Source: Lactobacillus crispatus
GTDB taxonomy: Bacteria; Bacillota; Bacilli; Lactobacillales; Lactobacillaceae
DNA: 64,000 nt
Assembly: GCF_018987235.1 (NCBI RefSeq)
Contig: NZ_CP072197.1
Span: 1,798,001 to 1,862,000 of the forward strand
Direction: 5' to 3'
Below the pieces are notes generated by a model. It had not been told where the DNA came from and made no database searches. It saw only the letters and a program-made list of their open reading frames with translations. Made by a program: the position numbers and the translations under genes. Below are positions 56,201 through 63,309 of this stretch, in pieces. Each line of letters opens with the position of its first letter. Position 1 is the first letter of the stretch.

Positions 56201-57572
56201 GAAACTGTCAAATCTTTTGTGTAAATAGATCTTTCTCGTAAATTGATTTTTTAATTATTTATTTAATCAAAGTAGGATTCTAAGGTGTCCTGAACCTGAC
56301 CAAAGCCTTTATGAATTCGATTGAAATAACGGTCATTGTAGCTCATTGCCTGGATGCCAATAAATGCATCAAGCGACTGTTCAGTTGGAAATTCTGCCTT
56401 AGGCTTAGCTTTACGCTTGATGACGTTGTTAAAGGATTCAATCATATTGGTTGAATAAATTGAAGCTCTGATTTGTTTGGGATAATTGTAGAAGACTAGC
56501 AGATCGGGCTCAATTTCCTTCAAACCTTTGATGACATGGCTATAAGCTTTATTCCATTTGGCATAGAATTTGTGCAAGACAGCTGCAGCTTCTTTTTTGC
56601 TTGTCTGTTGATGTATCTGCTTGAATTCGTTCATGATCTTTTCACGATCGTCGACGCGTACTTTAGCGCAGATATTGCGCATGACATGAACCAGGCAGCG
56701 TTGAAAATGAGCTTTAGGATAAGTCCTGGCCAAGGCTGTTTTCATGCCAACAACACCATCAGAAAGAAAAAGCTCAACTTGCTTCAAGCCTCTGGACTTC
56801 ATGTTTTGAAGCATCTCTGTCCAAACTTCAATGTTCTCACTAGGAGCAATGCAGTAGTCAATGACTTCCTTATGTCCATTAGGTTTAATGCCAATGGCAA
56901 TATATACTGCTTCACGCTCAAACGTTTCTCGGCGCAAAGGAAGGTATGTCGCATCCAAATAGACACAGAAAAACTTGTCGCTTAGCTTGCGCTTGTGATA
57001 AGCCTCAATCTTGGGGAGCATCTGCTTGGAAATATTTGATACTTGAGCTGGACTATAATGACTGCCATACATTTTCTCAATCAAGTCAGCGATTTCTCTG
57101 GTAGTTACGCCTTTGGAGTATAGCTTGATAATCGTGCTTTCCAAAACATCAGAGTGCTGCTTGTAGTCAGGCAGCGTGTGCTGATGAAACTGACCGTTGC
57201 GGTCTCGAGGCACTTGCACTTCAATTGGTCCAAACTGGGTATCAACCTTGCGGAAATAAGCACCATTTCTAGAATTGCCAGTATTCCAGCCATTTCTGGC
57301 ATAGGGATCATAGCCTAGAAAGGCAGTCAACTCAGCTTCTAGCAAGTTATTAACAGCCTGTTGTAGCTCTTTGCGCAATAAATCATTTATTTTGTCTGGA
57401 TTGAATAGAGCTTGAGCAAAATCTTTGGTAAAATCATTCATGAAGGAGTTCTTCTTTCTGTATGTGTTTTTTTGTTCAAACCAATCATACGAGAAAGGAA
57501 CTCCTTTTTCTAATGTTTAAAGAAATAAATTTAAGGAATCATTCATCCTTACACAAACTATTTTACAGTCTC
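56201..57572 (-). mobile_element. IS256-family element (IS1201-like), copy 2, with 8-bp target duplication
   Basis: The same 1,372-bp element as copy 1, inverted. GAGAATAT flanks it on both sides (56193-56200 and 57573-57580), a classic 8-bp IS256-family duplication. Removing it restores the lanB frame, so this was a simple insertion into a whole gene. Confidence 0.93.
56263..57441 (-). CDS. IS256-family transposase (copy 2)
   Basis: Identical 392-residue transposase to copy 1 with the DDE residues intact. Identity between the copies points to recent transposition. Confidence 0.95.
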   Translation of the reverse strand: MNDFTKDFAQALFNPDKINDLLRKELQQAVNNLLEAELTAFLGYDPYARNGWNTGNSRNGAYFRKVDTQFGPIEVQVPRDRNGQFHQHTLPDYKQHSDVLESTIIKLYSKGVTTREIADLIEKMYGSHYSPAQVSNISKQMLPKIEAYHKRKLSDKFFCVYLDATYLPLRRETFEREAVYIAIGIKPNGHKEVIDYCIAPSENIEVWTEMLQNMKSRGLKQVELFLSDGVVGMKTALARTYPKAHFQRCLVHVMRNICAKVRVDDREKIMNEFKQIHQQTSKKEAAAVLHKFYAKWNKAYSHVIKGLKEIEPDLLVFYNYPKQIRASIYSTNMIESFNNVIKRKAKPKAEFPTEQSLDAFIGIQAMSYNDRYFNRIHKGFGQVQDTLESYFD

Positions 57573-58077
57573 GAGAATATTGCAAATTACTAATTAACTT
57601 CTTTACAGAAATATTATTTTGTGTAAATTTATTTATTGCTTTTGTAATCGATGTGATTTTTAATTTTCTCTGCAGATTCTTTCTTTCATCATCTTTTACA
57701 AAGAGCAATTTAAAATATGTCTTATTACATACCACAACATTATTCCATTTTACATACAAATAATTAAGATCTTCCAAGTCAATCTCAATTTTTCGAATTA
57801 CTTTACTAAGCCATTCCATATCAGGATAAATATGCTTAAATAATTTGTTATCACAATTCTTTTCATTTTTAGAAAATTTTCCTAAAGATACCATAGCATC
57901 TAATCCATACGGTGTTGCTCTTGTACAGATTCGATTAAAGTAATTGCTCAATGAATTTATCAAATGTCTGTATCTTTTGCCGTCAGGATTTAACTCAGTT
58001 ATTTTCATTAATTGATAATATAGTTTTTTATTATTTACAAATAAAATTTCTTTAAATTGGTTATCTTTTAAAAGACC

Positions 58078-59240
58078 CCGGATTTAAAATTGAAGTGCAA
58101 CACCAAGTGTTAAACAAAAAGGCCATGAAGACCTAAACTTGAAGTGACGAAAAATCAAGAAAGGAAGATCTTCATGACCAATTCAAATTCTAGCATTTCT
58201 AAGCACTATCATCAATTAACCAGCGTACAACGTGGACAAATTCAAGCAATGCTGGATTCCGGCATAACTTCCCGTACTGTTATCGCTCAAGAAGTCGGCT
58301 GCCATAAGTCGACAATCAGTCGCGAAATCAAACGCGGAAGCGTCCTGCAAAGAGACAGCAGCTATTTATTGTATGAGCACTATTACGCTGATACTGCACA
58401 GCTTTATTATGAGAAGCGTCGCAAAAACTGCTATCAGCGCAATCCATTGAAGCATTATGCTGTCTTTTTGAGAATGCTCTCCAGACGCTTCAAAGCTAAA
58501 TTTGATGCCACCAGCATCGATGAATTCGTTGGTGAATTCAAAAGGACTATGCCAGGCTACCCTTGTCCCAGCACACCAACTGTCTATCGCTATATTGATC
58601 AGGGCTTGCTGGACATAAGCAATATTGATCTGCCTATGAAGCTCAAAAGACGCAGGAACAAGCGTCATCACGGCCAGAGCGGTCATGCTTTGCACAAGAA
58701 GAATCTTGGCAATTCCATTGAACAGCGTCCTAAAGAGATTGAAGACAGAAAAACGCCGCTGCACTGGGAAGGAGATCTGGTTAAAGGCGTCAGACGCAAG
58801 AATCAGCCTGCTTTAATGACTTTGACCGAAAGAACCACACGCTTTGAAGTAGTTATCAAGATTCCTGACTATCGGGCAAGCACATGCCAAAGGCTGCTTC
58901 AAAATGAGATTGACAGACATCCTGCCTGGTTTAAATCGATCACGTTTGACAATGGCTCTGAGTTTGCGGATATGACCAAGATCAAAGGCTGCCAGATCTA
59001 CTTCGCCCACCCATATTCTCCATGGGAAAGAGGCACCAATGAGAACTGCAATGGACTTCTGCGTCAATTCTTCCCTAAAGGCAAAAGCATGAAAGATAAG
59101 TCAGCTGCTTATGTTCAACAGGCAACTGATGCCATTAACCGCAAACATCGTCGAATCCTTCAATATCACACAGCAGAAGAACTCTTCAAGCAATATATTT
59201 CCTCATAGCCTAACTGTTGCACTTAATTTGACAATTCAGG
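58078..59240 (+). mobile_element. IS30-family element inserted in lanB
   Basis: A 1,163-bp element with related ends CCGGATTTAAAATTGAAGTG.. and CCTGAATTGTCAAATTAAGT.. (inverted). Both sides carry TCTTTTAAAAGACC (58064-58077 and 59241-59254), a palindromic target; the 14-bp duplication is long for IS30, but excising it restores the lanB frame exactly. Confidence 0.9.
58174..59208 (+). CDS. IS30-family transposase
   Basis: A 344-residue transposase: HTH in the N-terminal part (LTSVQRGQIQAMLDSGITSR, VIAQEVGCHKSTISREIKRG) and DDE residues in LHWEGDLVKG (D), TFDNGSEFAD (D) and PWERGTNENCNGLLRQFF (E). Start set at 58174 after GGAAGATC; the longer frame begins in the terminal repeat region. Intact. 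Confidence 0.93.
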   Translation: MTNSNSSISKHYHQLTSVQRGQIQAMLDSGITSRTVIAQEVGCHKSTISREIKRGSVLQRDSSYLLYEHYYADTAQLYYEKRRKNCYQRNPLKHYAVFLRMLSRRFKAKFDATSIDEFVGEFKRTMPGYPCPSTPTVYRYIDQGLLDISNIDLPMKLKRRRNKRHHGQSGHALHKKNLGNSIEQRPKEIEDRKTPLHWEGDLVKGVRRKNQPALMTLTERTTRFEVVIKIPDYRASTCQRLLQNEIDRHPAWFKSITFDNGSEFADMTKIKGCQIYFAHPYSPWERGTNENCNGLLRQFFPKGKSMKDKSAAYVQQATDAINRKHRRILQYHTAEELFKQYISS

Positions 59241-59381
59241 TCTTTTAAAAGACCAATTAAATTCTGATCTACATCTTCATTTTTTGAAAAAATAGAATTA
59301 TACTTTTTCAAATCATATACTGGTTCTCTAATCATAAATTTGTCTTCTAATTTATAAAAAGTCATATAATTCCCCTCTTTC

Positions 59382-59419
59382 AAAAAATCAATATGTAGCC
59401 AAATGCATATTGATTTTTT
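59382..59419 (-). terminator. Attenuator between lanA and lanB
   Basis: AAAAAATCAATATG / CATATTGATTTTTT stem with an 11-base loop, 4 bp after the lanA stop codon and just before the lanB ribosome site. A partial terminator here gives excess precursor over enzymes, as in many lanthipeptide operons. Confidence 0.8.
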
Positions 59420-59423
59420 CTAA

Positions 59424-59555
59424 CTAATTATGACCACAACATGCTGAGAATGTTGCACCTGAACCTCTACGTGGTCCTGTTAAGTCCTCAACATCTTCAA
59501 GATTGATATCTTCAACTTCTACGGTCAAATCTAAAGAAATGTTTTTCTCATCCAT
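59424..59555 (-). CDS. lanA: Class I lanthipeptide precursor (LanA), 43 residues
   Basis: ATG after AAGGAAAAAAAC. Leader: MDEKNISLDLTVEVEDINLE plus DVEDLTGPR, acidic, with an ISLDL element like the FNLD box recognised by LanB. A Pro-Arg pair (GPR-R) before the core matches LanP-type cleavage. Core GSGATFSACCGHN (13 residues; or with one more Arg) has 2 Ser, 1 Thr and 2 adjacent Cys, enough for two thioether rings. It is far shorter than nisin or epidermin cores and does not match any lanthipeptide I know. Intact, with its own promoter, but the maturation genes are broken. Confidence 0.85.
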   Translation of the reverse strand: MDEKNISLDLTVEVEDINLEDVEDLTGPRRGSGATFSACCGHN

Positions 59556-59574
59556 GTTTTTTTCCTTAACCTTT

Positions 59575-59634
59575 CTAATCCAAATCCTTCATTTGGATTA
59601 GATTAAATATACTACCACAAAATTATATTTGCAA
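59575..59634 (-). promoter_or_regulatory. lanA promoter with 5' hairpin or operator
   Basis: Minus strand TTGCAA (59629-59634), 17 bp, TATATT (59606-59611). Just inside the RNA start lies a perfect 11-bp inverted repeat CTAATCCAAAT / ATTTGGATTAG with a 5-base loop (59575-59601). It may stabilise the transcript end or be an operator, for example for the Rgg-like regulator nearby. Confidence 0.7.
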
Positions 59635-59742
59635 TAGTTTTTTTATTTTTTGTTAATTTTAAATTAATAAAGCAATATTTTGTAGTAAACAAATCTCTTA
59701 GTTTATCCCTCTTATATGGGATTAAAGTATTTTGCATCAATT

Positions 59743-59800
59743 AAAATTTAGTTTCTTAATGACGAAAAGACGAGAGTTGATTAAGCTCCCGTCTTTTTTA
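59743..59800. repeat. Right copy of the 58-bp direct repeat, contains the nudix terminator
   Basis: 56 of 58 bases match the left copy at 45593-45650. Here the T-run end supplies the TAA stop of the NUDIX gene. The hairpin change (CTCCCGTC) leaves a G-U pair when read on the minus strand, so the terminator still works for nudix. Confidence 0.85.
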
Positions 59801-60211
59801 TTGTTCAATGTAATTCTGTGCTTTCGTCAAAACAGCCATCTTCCCATGCACAGTTAGATACTGTTTTGCTTCAGCTAAGCTAACCCATTTGCTTGCTAAA
59901 ATTTCTTCCTTTTGTGTTTTTACTTCTTGACCTGCAACATAGCTAGCGACAAAATAAACTACTGTCTTAGCCTTATCTGCTGTTAACTGATATTCAGTTT
60001 GGGCTTTAAAGGCAAAATCAAAATTCGGCTTTAGGCCAACTTCCTCAAAAACTTCTCTTTTAGCAGCTTCTTCAGCATTCTCATCATTTTCCAAATGCCC
60101 TTTTGGAAAGCCCCAATTATAATTTACGACGCTCTGCACGATCAAATATTCCAGTTCGCCGTCTCTACGCTTTCTGTAAATAACTGCACCTGCAGAATGT
60201 TCCATCTTCAT
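59798..60211 (-). CDS. NUDIX hydrolase, Ap4A hydrolase-like
   Basis: A 137-residue protein with a complete NUDIX box: GHLENDENAEEAAKREVFEE followed by VGL. MKMEHSAGAVIYRKRRDGEL at the start is that of asymmetric bis(5'-nucleosyl)-tetraphosphatases in lactic acid bacteria. ATG 60211 is preferred over the distal upstream start because homologous proteins begin there. It would clean up Ap4A or related dinucleotides. Its stop codon lies in the right-hand repeat. Confidence 0.88.
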   Translation of the reverse strand: MKMEHSAGAVIYRKRRDGELEYLIVQSVVNYNWGFPKGHLENDENAEEAAKREVFEEVGLKPNFDFAFKAQTEYQLTADKAKTVVYFVASYVAGQEVKTQKEEILASKWVSLAEAKQYLTVHGKMAVLTKAQNYIEQ

Positions 60212-60330
60212 TTTTGTCACCCAACCTTTATATTGAACAATTATTAAATATTTATTAATGCAGGTCAAGCGATTGGGATCAAAAATGACTGTCATAAATT
60301 GAGATATCCTGATTTTACTAATTATTTATC

Positions 60331-61542
60331 TTAGAGCATCTTCAATCTAAAAATTAAAAATACTGAAATACTGCTTGCTAAAATACAAAGTGCAAAAATC
60401 CAGAAAGCAATATATAAATTAAAATTTAATAACCTTGAAAATACTGGAATCATTATCAAATTTGAAAAGGCAACCATAGCATCTCTTAAACTAGAAATTT
60501 TTCCTTTCATTGTTTCATCAAAAGATGTATGTAACTGTGTTTGAAATAAAGATTGCGATGCACCATTAAATATTCCAATAATAAAGATAAAGATTGTAGC
60601 TATATAGATTGAACTGGTTAGAGTTAGCCCGATAAAAGCCAAAGCCTGGAAGAATAAACCAGACCAAGAAACTTCAGAGAAATTAAATCTTTCAAATAGT
60701 AAATAAATGATCGTAAAATTTAACATTGCACCTAGTGCAAAAAATCCATCTAAAGCTGTTAGATAAACGGAATTCTTTAATATAACTGTTGCATATTTTA
60801 TCTCCATCAAATTGATAAAAGCAACAATTACTGAATCGATTGAAGAAAAAAATACTAATAAAAGTAACTTTTTACTTATAAATAAAGCTCTTAGTAGCTT
60901 GAACCATTCAAAATACATTTTCTTTAACTTATTATCTGAAACTTTAATTTGAACTGGATGTTCCTTATTAAATTTTAAAAAGATAGTACAAATAAATGAA
61001 GTAAAAAAAGTAAGTGCATCTATCAATAAAGCAGGAATTGTTAAATTAAATGCAATTAAAGGTGTAGCAATAGCCACACCTAATAATTGACCACTTTGAT
61101 TTAATGAACTGCGTAACCCATTTAATGGAAGTAATCCCAAACTTCCTCTTTGAATACTAGCAATGATTTTAAAATTAGCAGCTCTAAAAAATGGCACAAT
61201 CAAGTTTAAAATGAGCATTAATATCATTAAAACTACGATTATATTATTTGATAATCTTAAAAAGATAATACCCAAAATAATCATAATTCCGCGTAAACTG
61301 TCTGCAATTTCTGAAATAAATTGTGGCTTTTTAATGTCAGCAATATAACCAGCCAATAAATTTAACATAAAAGATGCTACATTTTGAATAATTAACACTA
61401 ATCCAAAAGCCGAAACCGAACCAGTTTTATCATACAAAATTTTAGAAATTATCAGTGTAAAAATCCCATCACCCAGATTCGACACAAAAGTTCCAAGTAG
61501 ATATAAGTAAACTGAGGATGACGCTAGTTTTAGCTTTTTCAT
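60331..61542 (-). CDS. MFS transporter
   Basis: A 403-residue protein with about 12 membrane segments (YLLGTFVSNLGDGIFTLIIS at the start, SFMLNLLAGYIADIKKPQFI) of the MFS_3 / macrolide-efflux-like type. Start at 61542 follows GGAGGCGG. It is 15 bp downstream of the 88-residue gene, so the two are an operon divergent from an Rgg-like regulator. It may export a peptide or drug. AT-rich. Confidence 0.82.
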   Translation of the reverse strand: MKKLKLASSSVYLYLLGTFVSNLGDGIFTLIISKILYDKTGSVSAFGLVLIIQNVASFMLNLLAGYIADIKKPQFISEIADSLRGIMIILGIIFLRLSNNIIVVLMILMLILNLIVPFFRAANFKIIASIQRGSLGLLPLNGLRSSLNQSGQLLGVAIATPLIAFNLTIPALLIDALTFFTSFICTIFLKFNKEHPVQIKVSDNKLKKMYFEWFKLLRALFISKKLLLLVFFSSIDSVIVAFINLMEIKYATVILKNSVYLTALDGFFALGAMLNFTIIYLLFERFNFSEVSWSGLFFQALAFIGLTLTSSIYIATIFIFIIGIFNGASQSLFQTQLHTSFDETMKGKISSLRDAMVAFSNLIMIPVFSRLLNFNLYIAFWIFALCILASSISVFLIFRLKML

Positions 61543-61557
61543 TAAAACCGCCTCCAT

Positions 61558-61824
61558 CTAAATCGGTGGCTCATCTATAAAATTCAGAACATCTTTAATT
61601 GAAATCAAATTTTTATTTGCTTCAAATGCTCGTCCATGATCCAAAATAGAATTTAAAGTAGCTGCTATAGGCTCAATTGTACTTCTTATCAATTGATTGG
61701 CATAAATAACAATATTTACACCTGTTTGTTCTAATTCTTTTTCGCCAATTTGAGTTGACAAATCTGTCATCAACTTATAAGGTATATCTAAAATTTTATA
61801 TTTGATAATCATTTTTTTATTCAT
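61558..61824 (-). CDS. 88-residue protein divergent from the Rgg-like gene, unknown
   Basis: The product has no signal peptide (KYKILDIPYKLMTDLSTQIG, IRSTIEPIAATLNSILDHGR). No family recognised; it could be a signal-related or immunity protein, but nothing in the sequence proves it. GAGGTC precedes the ATG. Its start codon is only 11 bp from the start codon of the regulator. Confidence 0.6.
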   Translation of the reverse strand: MNKKMIIKYKILDIPYKLMTDLSTQIGEKELEQTGVNIVIYANQLIRSTIEPIAATLNSILDHGRAFEANKNLISIKDVLNFIDEPPI

Positions 61825-61835
61825 GGTAAGACCTC

Positions 61836-62678
61836 ATGTACGGAAAATATTTTAAACAATTAAGAAAAAAACAAGATATTTCTTTAAAGGATGCTGCTGC
61901 AAATGTAATCTCGACTTCTCAATTATCCAGATGGGAAAATGGAAGAAGCAATATATCTTTTGAGACCGTAATCAATCTTTTGGATAATATTCATATTCGA
62001 GCAAATGAATTTATAATGTACTGTAACCTTAATCCAACAAATTCTTTAACTCACAAAATATTTAATGCTTATCAAAGAAAAGGTATTACCGAGCTTAAAC
62101 ATCTAACTTTAAAGCAAATTAAACAAAGTAAAACTAGTAAAAACAGATTTGATTTATTTCTAGCTGTAGCCGCTGCTAATTTCTATTTTGACTTAACCAA
62201 TATTCGTTTAATTTCAAAATTTGATATTTTAAATGTAAAATCAATTTTATCGTCTACTTCATATTGGAATTATTATTACATTAGTGTTTGGGGTAATACC
62301 TTAGCATTCTATGATCCTACATTTAATTTCAAAATCGCTTCAAGAATACTTACTATTTTGAAAAATCAAACGACATTAGAATTTGGTACGGAGTATTACA
62401 CCTGGTGTACAATTTTAAATGCTTTAATTAGAATAATTCCAGAGAAAATTGAACTAGCAAAAAAACTCTCACTCAAAATAAATAAAGTTTCAATTCCCAA
62501 CTCCTTTTTATCTATTCGACTTAAGAAAAGATTTATGGATATATACATAAAATATCAGCTACATGAATCAGATAAAGAAGAATTGAATAAATTTCTTTAC
62601 TCATTAGAAAATTTGCAGTTAATTGATTTAAAGAATGAACTTGAATATTTCTTATCTAACACAAAAATGAGAAATTAG
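61836..62678 (+). CDS. Rgg/GadR/MutR-family transcriptional regulator
   Basis: A 280-residue regulator: N-terminal HTH_3 (YFKQLRKKQDISLKDAAANV, STSQLSRWENGRSNISFETV) and a long all-helical C-terminal part (TPR-like peptide-binding repeats) as in Rgg proteins that sense short pheromones or control bacteriocin genes (MutR). The divergent 88-residue gene and MFS gene are its likely targets; the lanA promoter 2 kb away is another possibility. A ribosome site before the ATG is not obvious. No short pheromone gene was found. Confidence 0.85.
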   Translation: MYGKYFKQLRKKQDISLKDAAANVISTSQLSRWENGRSNISFETVINLLDNIHIRANEFIMYCNLNPTNSLTHKIFNAYQRKGITELKHLTLKQIKQSKTSKNRFDLFLAVAAANFYFDLTNIRLISKFDILNVKSILSSTSYWNYYYISVWGNTLAFYDPTFNFKIASRILTILKNQTTLEFGTEYYTWCTILNALIRIIPEKIELAKKLSLKINKVSIPNSFLSIRLKKRFMDIYIKYQLHESDKEELNKFLYSLENLQLIDLKNELEYFLSNTKMRN

Positions 62679-63053
62679 CCTCCTTCCTTTAATTTTTAAT
62701 TTAAATATACTCTCATATTTCTTTAAAAGTGATATATTTGCATATATGCAAATATTTTTGAATTATTGTTGCCATCTTTTCGATAATATCAACAATAATC
62801 TAATGTCTTGTTGCTAAATACTAATACTAGACACCATGATTAACTTTTTCCTGTACAGGTAATTTTTCACGTGCACAATTATCCTTTACTTATCTCCATA
62901 AAACGCTAATAAAATCAGCAAACATAGACTCTAATAATGACGAGTAGTTTTCTTGACTTCCTTAGTCTAAAATTGAAAAGTATTCCTTAAAAATACTTTT
63001 TCTTACCATGAACGCTTCTCTTAGAAAGCTCCTTCACAGTTAATCGATTACAC
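62679..63053. other. 375-bp AT-rich gap, no gene seen
   Basis: No frame of note, no tRNA, and no repeat array. A short imperfect hairpin (TATTGTTG/CAACAATA near 62765-62800) is visible. Probably decayed DNA after the rgg-like gene. Confidence 0.5.
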
Positions 63054-63090
63054 AAAAAAATGACCAGATCTTTGGCGATCCGGTCATTTT
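63054..63090 (-). terminator. Terminator downstream of the gene fragment
   Basis: Stem TGACC-A-GATC / GATC-C-GGTCA with an internal mismatch, flanked by A7 and T4; about 45 bp after the fragment stop at 63134. Confidence 0.7.
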
Positions 63091-63133
63091 CGTTGCAGAC
63101 GAAATTATTAAGCCTTTTAGTAGAATATTTTAG

Positions 63134-63283
63134 TTACTTCTTTAAGTTCTTTTCGCAGTAATCCTTGATCTTGTCATCATCAGCTTTAAGCATCCACTCA
63201 CAAGCTGCTTCGGTCTTCATCGTGTCACGACCATTTGCTTCCATTTCGTGATCCCAGGTAGGTCTATTAGTAGTCGTTGTTAA
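63134..63283 (-). pseudogene. C-terminal fragment of an unknown gene
   Basis: An open frame of 49 codons begins after an in-frame TAG and ends NRPTWDHEMEANGRDTMKTE, then AACEWMLKADDDKIKDYCEK, then NLKK. No ribosome site precedes an internal ATG at 63244. The acidic, helix-like text and the terminator after it look like the tail of a lost gene. Family not recognised. Confidence 0.45.
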
Positions 63284-63309
63284 CTAAAAGCGCTTATTTT
63301 ATTAATATT

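Larger units (their letters stand above)
54484..59365 (-). pseudogene. lanB: lanB, lanthipeptide dehydratase, broken by IS30 and IS256 and 3'-truncated
   Basis: LanB glutamylates and eliminates Ser/Thr of the precursor. The ATG at 59365 follows AGAGGGGAATTAT and begins MTFYKLEDKFMIREPVYDLK, the class I N-terminus. Further on come RICTRATPYGLDAMVSLG and, near the end, WLYLKVYCSRNDLNTLI (start of the SpaB-C domain) up to RDPE. Removing IS30 (58078-59240) and IS256 copy 2 (56201-57572) with one target duplication each restores one frame of 775 codons (..GLLKDNQFKE.., ..ISNLQYS+LHIDDK..). The last ~220-270 residues of a normal LanB, most of SpaB-C, are lost. Confidence 0.9.

Noticed and set aside
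53112..57572. The two inverted IS256 copies as a composite transposon carrying the lanB middle part
   Set aside because: The segment between them is in frame with lanB outside copy 2, whose target duplication is internal to lanB; no outer duplication bounds the pair.
59424..59555. A thiopeptide or sactipeptide precursor
   Set aside because: The partner enzymes are a LanB-like full-length dehydratase with the FMIREP start and a zinc LanC; no radical SAM or YcaO gene is nearby.
45593..59800. CRISPR or other short-repeat array from the repeated terminator text
   Set aside because: Only two copies, 14 kb apart; each holds an intrinsic terminator.
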